From: an uncultured bacterium
GTDB taxonomy: Bacteria > Bacillota > Clostridia > Lachnospirales > Lachnospiraceae
Direction of reading: 5' to 3'
DNA length: 64,000 bases
NCBI GenBank assembly: GCA_947383005.1
Contig: CANDBT010000020.1
Location: 18,789-82,788, forward strand
Below, piece by piece: positions 8,320 to 16,600 of this stretch. The position numbers and the translations under genes were made by a program. The stretch's first letter is position 1, and every line of letters starts with the position of its first letter. Below the pieces are notes generated by a model. That model was not told the origin of the DNA. It ran no database searches and saw only the letters and a list, made by a program, of their open reading frames with translations.

Positions 8320-9138
8320 CTATTCTTTATCGGCCATTTCCCGGCATCTGGCATAACAGGCATCTCCCGCCTTGAGCACTCCGCCGCGCAGCCCATATGC
8401 TTCCAAAGCGGCTACTGCCGCAATCGTCGTTCCCCCCGGAGAACATACCTGGTCTTTTAAACGGCCTGGATGTTCTCCGGTTTCCAAAACCATTTTTGCG
8501 CTGCCGAGAACTGCCTGAGCCGCCATCCGATAAGCGGTTGCCCGCGGAAGGCCGTATTTTACGCCGCTGTCTGCCAGAGCTTCGATAAACAGGTATACAT
8601 AGGCAGGAGAACTCCCGCTGACGCAGATCACCGCGTCAATCAGCTTCTCCTCCACTATCTCCATTTTCCCGAACGATTCAAAAAATGTCCGAACGGTCTT
8701 TTGCTCTTCCTGCGAAAACAGCAGCGGATCATAACAGACGCCGCTCATCCCTTCGCCTACCAGCGCCGGGGTATTCGGCATGGCACGCACCACCCGGCAC
8801 TCCTCTCCAAACTCCGCCTGCAAATCCCTGATTGTAACACCCGGAGCAATGGAAATCAGCACCTGGCCCCTGCCAATGCCTTCCCTGATCTGGTCTGCTG
8901 CTGCCACAAGCTGCTGAGGCTTTACTGCCAAGACCACATATTTTGCCGATGACGCGCATGCAAGGCCGCTGTCTGCCACGGTTATCCCTGTCCGTGCCGC
9001 CACATCCTCAGCCCGCTGCGTATCCTTCTCATAAAATATCATCTGTTCAGGAGAAAAAGACTGCAAAAGTCCTTTCATCATTGCGAAACCCATATTTCCC
9101 GCGCCGATAAAACCGAATTCATAAGAAAAATCTCTCAT
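8320..9138 (-). CDS. proC: Pyrroline-5-carboxylate reductase
   Basis: The protein has 272 residues from the ATG at 9138 (GGAGG seven bases upstream); an upstream in-frame start at 9189 lacks one. It catalyses the last step of proline synthesis, NAD(P)H reduction of pyrroline-5-carboxylate. The Rossmann motif FIGAGNMGFAM is at residues 8-18, VVLAVKPQQL and RAMPNTPALVGEGMSGV are further ProC signatures, and the dimerisation domain ends with DQVCSPGGTTIAAVAALE. It starts 11 bp after the phosphoesterase gene and continues the same transcript. Confidence 0.95.
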   Translation of the reverse strand: MRDFSYEFGFIGAGNMGFAMMKGLLQSFSPEQMIFYEKDTQRAEDVAARTGITVADSGLACASSAKYVVLAVKPQQLVAAADQIREGIGRGQVLISIAPGVTIRDLQAEFGEECRVVRAMPNTPALVGEGMSGVCYDPLLFSQEEQKTVRTFFESFGKMEIVEEKLIDAVICVSGSSPAYVYLFIEALADSGVKYGLPRATAYRMAAQAVLGSAKMVLETGEHPGRLKDQVCSPGGTTIAAVAALEAYGLRGGVLKAGDACYARCREMADKE

Positions 9139-9149
9139 CACAACCTCCG

Positions 9150-9863
9150 TCAACCCAATAGCGTATGCTCCAATATCCGTTCCGGACAAAATGCCAGATA
9201 ATCCGAAGATACCAGCTTATATTCAATCCCGTGAAAAAAGCCCCGAATGCTGTCCCCATACCGCTGTTTGCCATGGCAATGGGAATAGATTACCTTTTCG
9301 GCTCCATATTCTTCCGCTAAACGGGTAAACACGCTTTTCTGTTCTTTTATGCTGGTAGGCGGATAGTGAAGAAACATAATAAATTTTTTATAGTCTGCCG
9401 CCTTCGCCAGTTCAAAAGAAGTCCTGAGACGTGCCGACTCCCGTTTTAGCAGCTTCTGTACCTGCTTTGGCTCGTCCCGTCCCTCATCGCAGTAGCCTTT
9501 TGTCCCCACAAGGGCATAATCCTCATAAGCAAAGAAATTATCCTGAAGGAATTCCAAACGCCCGGCAAATTGCTGATTTAGCTGAAAGGTCTTTTTCGCA
9601 TCCCAAAACAGGTCATGATTCCCACGGAGAAGGATCTTCCTTCCCGGCAGCTTTTCAATAAATGCCAAATCCGGCTCACATTCCCTCAAATTCCTTCCCC
9701 AGGAATGATCCCCGGTAATCACCACCGTATCTTCCTTCCCTACCCGAGCCAGCCAGTTTTGCCTCAATCGGGACACATGGTCTTTCCATTCCTCCCCGAA
9801 TACTTCCATGGGCTTATGGAACATAAAAGATAAGTGAAAATCACCAATAGCGTATAAAGCCAT
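9150..9863 (-). CDS. Calcineurin-like metallophosphoesterase
   Basis: The protein has 237 residues from the ATG at 9863; the upstream extension to 9965 has no ribosome binding site and would overlap purD. All metallophosphoesterase blocks are visible: GDFHLS (D-x-H), ITGDHSWGRN, LLRGNHDLFW, FLHYPPTS and YSHCHGKQ. These coordinate a dinuclear metal centre. Substrates in this family range from nucleotides and phosphoproteins to nucleic acids, so the substrate is not predictable. It follows purD by 13 bp and precedes proC by 11 bp, so it belongs to the purine transcript without an obvious purine role. Confidence 0.85.
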   Translation of the reverse strand: MALYAIGDFHLSFMFHKPMEVFGEEWKDHVSRLRQNWLARVGKEDTVVITGDHSWGRNLRECEPDLAFIEKLPGRKILLRGNHDLFWDAKKTFQLNQQFAGRLEFLQDNFFAYEDYALVGTKGYCDEGRDEPKQVQKLLKRESARLRTSFELAKAADYKKFIMFLHYPPTSIKEQKSVFTRLAEEYGAEKVIYSHCHGKQRYGDSIRGFFHGIEYKLVSSDYLAFCPERILEHTLLG

Positions 9864-9876
9864 TTGTCCACCCCTT

Positions 9877-11151
9877 TTATACCTCGTCAATCGCTTTTCC
9901 GATATCGCGGCGCATGTACTTATTGTCAAATTCCACCCATTCCGCCGCCTGATACGCATTGGCACGGGCCTCTTTCAAGGTGTCTCCCTTGGCTGTAACC
10001 CCCAACACCCGTCCGCCATTGGTAACGACAGCGCCATCCTGGTCAAAACGGCTTCCGGCATGAAATACATAATATCCGTCTCTGCCCGCAAACTTCTCCA
10101 GCCCGGAAATCTTAAACCCTTTTTCATAATGCTCCGGATAACCATCGGAAGCCAGCACCACACATACTGCCGCATTGTCCTCAAACTCCAGATGGATCTG
10201 ATCCAGCGTACCGTCAATACATGCCTCAAATACCTGGATAAGGTCGTTTTTCATCCGCGGCAGCACCACCTGCGTCTCCGGATCGCCAAAACGAGCATTA
10301 TACTCCAAAACCCGCGGCCCTTTTTCCGTCAGCATCAAGCCGAAAAAAATAATCCCTTTGAATTCTCTTCCTTCCGCCCTCATCGCATCCACTGTAGGCT
10401 GATAAATATACTTTCGACAGAATTCATCCGTCTCTTTGGTATAAAACGGACTGGGAGAAAATGTCCCCATGCCTCCGGTATTCAATCCCTGGTCCCCATC
10501 CCTGGCCCGTTTATGGTCCTGGGCGGAAGTCATCACTTTGATTGTTTTTCCATCTACAAAAGACAGCACAGACACTTCTCTTCCCGTTAAAAATTCTTCG
10601 ATTACAATCCGGTTCCCGGCAGCGCCGAACTGCTTATCCATCATCAGCGCCCTGACACCGGCCCGGGCCTCCTCCCGGGTATTGCAGATCAGGACACCTT
10701 TGCCCAAAGCCAAACCGTCCGCTTTCAGCACAACCGGCAAATCAGCCGTCTCCACATAAGCAAGCGCCGCTTCCGGCGAATCAAAAGTTTCATATGCTGC
10801 CGTGGGAATTTCGTACTTTTTCATCAAATCTTTGGAAAACGCCTTGGAAGCTTCCAATATAGCTGCGTTCTTCCTTGGGCCGAATACTCTCAGTCCGGCG
10901 GCTTCAAAAGCATCTACCGCTCCGGCCGCCAAGGGGTCGTCCGGTCCCACGATAGTCAGATCAATATCCTTTTCCCTGGCAAACGCAACCAGACGGTCAA
11001 ATTCCATCACGCCGATATCTACACATTCCGCCACCTGCGCTATCCCTGCATTTCCTGGCGCACAGTATATTTTTTCCGCTTTGGGACTCTGTGCCGCTTT
11101 CCAGGCAATAGCATGCTCACGGCCGCCGCCGCCCACAATCAAAACCTTCAT
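9877..11151 (-). CDS. purD: Phosphoribosylamine-glycine ligase (GAR synthetase)
   Basis: The 424-residue length is standard. It joins glycine to phosphoribosylamine with ATP, the second step of IMP synthesis. The N-domain begins KVLIVGGGGREHAIAWK. The ATP-grasp core shows VVLKADGLALGKGVLIC near residue 140, GGMGTFSPSPFY near 230, and the metal-binding EYNARFGDPETQ near 285. The start ATG follows AAGGAGGACAGAGAAG, 26 bp after purN. No frameshift or missing motif is visible. Confidence 0.97.
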   Translation of the reverse strand: MKVLIVGGGGREHAIAWKAAQSPKAEKIYCAPGNAGIAQVAECVDIGVMEFDRLVAFAREKDIDLTIVGPDDPLAAGAVDAFEAAGLRVFGPRKNAAILEASKAFSKDLMKKYEIPTAAYETFDSPEAALAYVETADLPVVLKADGLALGKGVLICNTREEARAGVRALMMDKQFGAAGNRIVIEEFLTGREVSVLSFVDGKTIKVMTSAQDHKRARDGDQGLNTGGMGTFSPSPFYTKETDEFCRKYIYQPTVDAMRAEGREFKGIIFFGLMLTEKGPRVLEYNARFGDPETQVVLPRMKNDLIQVFEACIDGTLDQIHLEFEDNAAVCVVLASDGYPEHYEKGFKISGLEKFAGRDGYYVFHAGSRFDQDGAVVTNGGRVLGVTAKGDTLKEARANAYQAAEWVEFDNKYMRRDIGKAIDEV

Positions 11152-11177
11152 CTTCTCTGTCCTCCTTCATCCCCAAA

Positions 11178-11774
11178 CTATCCTACAACCCCCCGGGCAA
11201 TCCGGTCGATAGCCTGGGGCAGAATCACCCACTCCGCCTGTTCCATCACCCGCCGCTGCAGAACTTCTGGCGTATCCCCTTCCTTCACTTCCACAGCCTT
11301 CTGCAAAATAATCGGTCCTGTATCCATACCTTTGTCCACATAATGCACTGTGGCGCCAGTCACCTTTACTCCCCTGGCCAGTGCTGCCTCATGAACCTTC
11401 AGCCCATAATAGCCTACGCCGCAAAAAGAAGGAATCAGCGACGGATGAATATTAATAATCCGACGCTCGTATTTCTCTACCATTTTTTCCGGGATTTTTA
11501 CCAAAAAGCCGGCCAGCACAAGCAAATCGAGATGGTAAGAATCAACCTTTTCCAAAAATGCCTGGTCAAAAGATTCCCGGTCAGGAAAATCCTTCGGGGA
11601 CAGGCATATGGCCTCAATCCCGTGATTCCTTGCCCTTTCCAGAGCATAAGCTTTTGGATTGTTGCTGATCACCACGGCAATCTCCGTATTGGCAATCTTC
11701 CCCTCATCCAAAGCATCCAAAATCGCCTGCAGGTTCGTCCCGCCGCCTGACACCATCACTCCTGCCCTCAGCAT
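11178..11774 (-). CDS. purN: Phosphoribosylglycinamide formyltransferase
   Basis: The protein has 198 residues. It transfers a formyl group from 10-formyl-tetrahydrofolate to GAR, the third step of IMP synthesis. Signatures: MVSGGGTNLQAILDAL at the N-terminus, NIHPSLIPSF with the catalytic Asn-His pair near residue 106, and TGATVHYVDKGMDTGPII with the catalytic aspartate near 144. It overlaps the purM stop by 7 bases, so translation is probably coupled. Confidence 0.97.
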   Translation of the reverse strand: MLRAGVMVSGGGTNLQAILDALDEGKIANTEIAVVISNNPKAYALERARNHGIEAICLSPKDFPDRESFDQAFLEKVDSYHLDLLVLAGFLVKIPEKMVEKYERRIINIHPSLIPSFCGVGYYGLKVHEAALARGVKVTGATVHYVDKGMDTGPIILQKAVEVKEGDTPEVLQRRVMEQAEWVILPQAIDRIARGVVG

Positions 11775-12799
11775 AAAGTCACTCCCTTTTTCCCCGTCTC
11801 TACCGAACCGATCACATACGGGATCTCCCCTGCCTTCCTGATCGCTTCCATAGCTTTATCCGCATCCGCCGGGTCCACGGATACAATCATGCCGATACCC
11901 ATATTGAAGGTATTGTACATCATCTCCTCGGCGATATCCCCCTTATCCGCCAGCATGCCAAAAATAGCCGGAACCTCATAGCTGTCCTTTTTAATTACCG
12001 CATGCGTTCCTTCTTTCAACATTCGGGGGACATTCTCATAAAACCCGCCCCCGGTAATATGGCAGCACGCCTTGATGCGGACACCGGCCGCCTTGATCTG
12101 CTTCAGAGCTTTGACGTAAATTTTCGTGGGAGCTAAAAGCGCCTCGCCTAAGGTCTTGCCCAGCTCCTCATAATAGGTGTTCAGCCCTTCCCTGGTCAAT
12201 TCGTTCTCAAAAACCTTGCGCACCAGAGAAAAACCATTGCTGTGGACGCCGGAGGAAGCCATTCCGATCAGCATATCCCCGGCTTTCAGATCTTCTCCGG
12301 TAATCATCTCCTTTTTATCGCAAACCCCCACGGCAAAACCTGCCAGGTCATAATCTTCCTCCGGCATAAGCCCCGGATGCTCTGCCGTCTCACCACCGAT
12401 AAGAGCGGCTTCGGACTGCAGACACCCCTCGGCTACCCCCTTCACAATATCGGCGATTTTTTCCGGATGATTTTTTCCGCAGGCAATATAATCCAGAAAA
12501 AACAGAGGTTCCCCGCCGGCACAGGCAATATCGTTGACACACATGGCTACCGCATCGATTCCGATCGTATCATGCTTATCCATGATAATAGCCAGCTTCA
12601 CCTTTGTTCCGCAGCCATCCGTGCCAGACAGCAGTACCGGCTCATCCATTTCTTTGATTTTTGCCAGGGAAAATGCCCCGGAAAATCCGCCCAAGCCTCC
12701 CAGCACTTCCTCGCGCATGGTTTTCTTCACATGTTCCTTCATCAGTTCCACAGACTTATAGCCTGCCTCAATATCCACTCCGGCCTTCTTGTAATCCAT
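11768..12799 (-). CDS. purM: Phosphoribosylformylglycinamidine cyclo-ligase (AIR synthetase)
   Basis: The 343-residue protein belongs to the PurM/PurL superfamily. It closes the imidazole ring of FGAM with ATP to give AIR. Seen in order: DYKKAGVDIEAGYKSVE, LLSGTDGCGTKVKLAI, DIACAGGEPLFFLDYIACGK, LIGGETAEHPG and HITGGGFYENVPRML. The start ATG follows GTAGGAGGGAAAC. The 5' end of the gene is the right boundary of a triplicated purE-purM junction (12790-13005); the first purM codons are repeated in degenerate form upstream. Confidence 0.97.
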   Translation of the reverse strand: MDYKKAGVDIEAGYKSVELMKEHVKKTMREEVLGGLGGFSGAFSLAKIKEMDEPVLLSGTDGCGTKVKLAIIMDKHDTIGIDAVAMCVNDIACAGGEPLFFLDYIACGKNHPEKIADIVKGVAEGCLQSEAALIGGETAEHPGLMPEEDYDLAGFAVGVCDKKEMITGEDLKAGDMLIGMASSGVHSNGFSLVRKVFENELTREGLNTYYEELGKTLGEALLAPTKIYVKALKQIKAAGVRIKACCHITGGGFYENVPRMLKEGTHAVIKKDSYEVPAIFGMLADKGDIAEEMMYNTFNMGIGMIVSVDPADADKAMEAIRKAGEIPYVIGSVETGKKGVTLC

Positions 12800-13005
12800 G
12801 TTTCCCTCCTACTGTGCCAAATATTCCCTATAGCCGATGCACTCCAGTTTCTGCGCCTTCATGTAATCCACGTTTTCTTCCTACTGTGCCAAATATTCCT
12901 TATAACCGATGCGCCTTCAGTTTCTGCGCCTTCATGTAATCCACGTTTTCCTCTTACTGTGCCAGATATTCTTTATAACCGATGTGCTCCAGCTTCTGCG
13001 CCTTC
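12790..13005 (-). repeat. Three tandem copies of the purE-purM junction (72-73 bp each)
   Basis: On the minus strand each unit carries the end of purE (encoding about HIGYKEYLAQ), the stop codon, a GGA-rich ribosome binding site, GTG or ATG, then GATTAC and an AAGGC end. Unit starts are 12790, 12862 and 12935; the unit at 12935-13005 is the true purE end and the one at 12790 runs into purM. The real purE tail and the real purM start both contain AAGAAGGC, which could have served as the recombination microhomology. Two short GTG-started reading frames (about 14 and 20 codons) result. Confidence 0.9.
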
Positions 13006-13463
13006 TTTACCACATCTTCCTTCATCGTCTCGGCATACGCTTTCAGTTTTTCCAAAAGCGCTTCGTCCGACATCGCCAGCATCCTGGCCGCCAAAATCCC
13101 CGCATTGGCGCCGCCGTTAATGGCCACCGTAGCCACCGGCACGCCGGAAGGCATCTGGACAATCGAGTATAAAGAATCCACGCCCCCCAAATCAGAAGTT
13201 TTCATCGGAATGCCGATAACCGGCAAGGGGAAAAGAGCCGCGCACATCCCCGGCAAATGCGCCGCCTTCCCCGCACCGGCAATAATCACTTTGATTCCTT
13301 TTTCCTCTGCCGCTTTCGCCCATTGAAAGAAAATATCCGGCTCCCGGTGAGCAGAAATAATCGTCATTTCATAATCAATACCAAATTTATCCAAAATCTC
13401 CGCAGCCTTCGCCATCACTGGCATATCCGAATCGCTGCCCATCACTATTCCAACCTTTGCCAT
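12954..13463 (-). CDS. purE: 5-(carboxyamino)imidazole ribonucleotide mutase
   Basis: The protein has 169 residues from the ATG at 13463, behind AAGGAGAAAAAT; a longer in-frame reading to 13607 runs through the promoter and repeat. Class I PurE moves the carboxylate of N5-CAIR to C4. Motifs: VGIVMGSDSDMPVMAKA at the N-terminus with the substrate phosphate site, IISAHREPD with the catalytic histidine, and IAGAGKAAHLPGMCA. No purK is in the window. It heads the purine cluster and has its own promoter at 13603-13631. Confidence 0.97.
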   Translation of the reverse strand: MAKVGIVMGSDSDMPVMAKAAEILDKFGIDYEMTIISAHREPDIFFQWAKAAEEKGIKVIIAGAGKAAHLPGMCAALFPLPVIGIPMKTSDLGGVDSLYSIVQMPSGVPVATVAINGGANAGILAARMLAMSDEALLEKLKAYAETMKEDVVKKAQKLEHIGYKEYLAQ

Positions 13464-13487
13464 ATTTTTCTCCTTTATCTTAAAAAT

Positions 13488-13540
13488 GTAACAGTTCAAA
13501 CGGATATCTTCTTGCCCGCCTGCGCCGGACAAGAAGCATC
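13488..13540. repeat. Palindromic interspersed element, short copy in the purE leader
   Basis: GTAACAGTTCAAACGGATATCTT... CTTGCCCGCCTGCGCCGGACAA closely matches the copies at 24982-25053 and (inverted) 1490-1540. The CAGACGGG/CCCGTCTG stem is degenerate here. It lies between the purE promoter and the start codon and would be part of the leader RNA. Confidence 0.6.
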
Positions 13541-13602
13541 GCGCACCCCTTGCCAACACAATAATCATAACAGCCCGGATAACCCCTGAACCATTACCAA
13601 GA

Positions 13603-13631
13603 ATCATACAATGCTTCTTTCACAACGTCAA
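13603..13631 (-). promoter_or_regulatory. Sigma-A promoter of the purine operon
   Basis: On the minus strand TTGACG (13626-13631), a 17-base spacer and TATGAT (13603-13608) form a near-consensus promoter. It lies just after the DUF4132 stop codon and 140 bp upstream of purE, leaving a long leader. I see no clear guanine riboswitch in that leader. Confidence 0.8.
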
Positions 13632-13642
13632 TTACTTTTTTG

Positions 13643-16600
13643 TTATGGCCGGCGAACAATCTGATCCAGAATAAACGGGTCTTTTATCTTTTTATCTTCC
13701 GCCAGAAGTACGATTTTTGACATAATCTCCGCCGTCTTCGGGTCTTCATCGACAAACGGCAAAAACAGCTTGCCTCTCTTCTGGCTGTGCACCGGCAGGA
13801 TATTCAGCATAGCGCCGCCCTCCTGATGGATTACGCCGCTTCCCAGATGCACATTGTAGACTCCCCTTGTACCTTGAATAATTGCATGATTTTCCTTCAG
13901 GACAACATTGGTCAGGCCGAACAACGGCAGGTTGAATTCCACAATCGCCCGCCGCATCTCCACCGTCGAGTGGCTGGTTTCCGGATCTACTCCTCCGGCA
14001 TGAGCCACACTGACCGCCAGATCCACATCTCTCATGACCTCGCTGTAAATCCGATCCGGCACTTGTTCGATAAGCAGCGGATTAAATGTCTTCCTGTCAA
14101 AAAATTCCACCCACTCCAGCGTAGGTTCCTCCACATCTCCAGGAGAAAACCAATCTGCCAAAGCATAAATCCTGGCGATAATATTTTCTTTATAATATAT
14201 TTTTTGCAGCCCTTCCTCATAATCAGCCACCCAGCGTCTGTCACGCAGACAAGCCACCGTCTTTTTCGGCTGAATCTGATTTCCGGCAAACATCCGGGAA
14301 GCCTTAAGGCCCAGTTCCTCCGGCAGCTTGACATACAGTTCCCGGAATACTTGTTTAAATGGCTGACGGATCTGCCGGGCAAACAAATATTTCTGATAAT
14401 CATGCCACTGGCCCGAAGCATACAAGTCCAACGGATGGGCGATACGGAGGTTTTCTTCCCCTGTCAGGGAAATCTTCTCTCCCGACGGCTGTTCCAAATA
14501 AATATCCGTCCCGGCAGGTTCTTTCCTCGGCTCTCCGGCCGCGAAAAACCCCATCTGTCCCTGCTCCCCCACAAACACCAATGGCGCCAGGATCGCCCGG
14601 ACTACCGGATTGGCCATCAATCCCTCTATCTCGGACAAGGAAAACCCTTCTCCGCTCTCCATGGACTCCTCCATCATTTTCTTTGTCCGGGAATACTGTT
14701 CCTTAAGCTTTTTGTGGGCTTCCTTTACTTCCAACACATAAGGGTTCTTTCCCAGCCTTGAAGGAACCGATTTCAATTCCTTGTCTCTTTTGTGGCAGAG
14801 AATCTGGCTTTTTCCGTCCTCTCCGATATATAAGCAAATTTCCACATCTTCAACTGCCGTCCACTGACGGTAAACGCCAAACGATTCCGCCAGACGGCCT
14901 TCCACATTTAAAGTCAAACGGGTCACATCGGAAAATCCGGCCCTGACGCTCAAATTGACCAAAGCAAGCTCTGCCGCCTTTCCTTCACTGGCCCTGCGCT
15001 GGGCGCCAAACTGGCGGCTTTCCTTCCGGTATTGCTGGATAAACTGATAACGGTCCAAAATCTCCTGTTCCCGGTTTTCCCCAAAAGGAACCAGGCCGTA
15101 GCTCATCAGCAAATCTTTATTCCTTTTCGCGGAAATTTCCCTTTCCAGATCAGAAAGCTTTACTTTCCCTGCGGCGGCATCGGCATATTTCCTGGCCCGG
15201 GAATGCTTTTGCCCGTCGGAGACATATTTGGCGGCCTGATAGAGCATATGGAAATTTTTTTCTCCCAACAGCCCGTAAGCCTCTTCGAACCAGGCAGCGT
15301 CAAAAGCCCCGTCCTGCAGTTCCTCAGGAGTCAGAGGGGTGTATTTGGCAATTATCGCTTTCTTCTGATCGTCGAACCGTTCATTCATATGTGCCATAAA
15401 ATAATAACATCCGCTCTTTAAACCGGCCCAGCCCAAATATTCCTGGATAATATCAATCCACTGAGGGGCATACATCGCCACTTCCACCAGACGGGCTTCT
15501 TTGATGGACGTACCTTTTAAGGCTTTTTTCAAGTCCGCCCCCGTCTCGCCCTCCGCCGGATAACAAGATTTCAGCAAGCTGCTGAGCGCATCCTTTTTCG
15601 TCCTGTCCCCGCCATGGTAATACCAATAATAATACGCATCCCGGCTTAAGGTATCCTTTCCCAAAGCCATGAGTATCCGGATCAAAGTATCAATTCCCGC
15701 GATATACGTAACCCCCCGGATATCCCAGGAAAACTCCGTCTCCTTCTCCCCTCTGCGCAATTCCGTATCGACAATTACCGGGACAATCCTGTTATACGCC
15801 TCCACAATCATCTGCGTCAGCCAACTGTCCTCACTGAAATAAGCTTCTCCCGCCTGGTAAATTTCATCCGTCATTTCATGGCCAAAGAAATATCGCATCA
15901 TTCTTCCATTCAGCGGCTTAACCGCTTCCTTTTTCACCACCCTGCATAAAACCGTCAGGCAGTCAATCCGGTTGAAATATTCCATCATCGCCTTGTATAC
16001 AATATCCATTGAAATGAGCCCGATATGGCAGGCTTTAAAAAACCAATAAGGGCAGATAGGCGTCATCGCATCAGAGCCGTTATCCGGCGCGAACCGCCGC
16101 CGTTTCCTTTCAACCTGGCATGCCAGTTCCAACCGCCAGGCCGTATAGAAAGCCCGTGTAAATTCCTCATCCGTCTTCCAACATTTCAATCCTGAAAAAG
16201 CCCGGGAAAAGAAAGGCAGCTCGCTGACCCTCTTCTTCATCTGATATTGATGTCCGTTAAATCCCTCATAGGAATACGTAATGATACAATTCTCCTGATT
16301 CAAATAGGGGGTCAGCGCGGAAACAATCCGGATGCTCATCTCAAGCAGCTTTTCCCTCTCCATAAACTGTCGGCCGTAAATCATAAAAATATCTCTTACC
16401 ACGCCATAATATTTTAAATTGAAAGGGATCGGCTCAACCGGCTGCCGGCCAAAAACATTCTTGTAAAAAGGTTTTCCCACTTTGATGGCGGACTCTGTAG
16501 CCAACAGGCGTACGGCATCCGTCTCCATAAACGTTTCAAAACTGCCAATCTCCTCCTCATAAAAACGCTGGAACTTATCAGCCAAAGGATAATCCTCCAA

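Noticed and set aside
12790-13005. CRISPR-like or riboswitch-like repeat
   Set aside because: Each unit contains the end of purE and the start of purM, so it is a tandem duplication of coding junction DNA.
12242-13120. Plus-strand ORF of 292 codons across purM and purE
   Set aside because: It is antisense to both genes and its repeated segments only reflect the triplicated junction.
13464-13602. Purine riboswitch in the purE leader
   Set aside because: The leader is long enough but I could not find the conserved loops of a guanine aptamer; the leader is partly repeat DNA.
13787-14761. Long plus-strand ORF of 324 codons inside the DUF4132 gene
   Set aside because: It is antisense to a well-supported 1722-codon gene, lacks a ribosome binding site and has the composition of a shadow frame.
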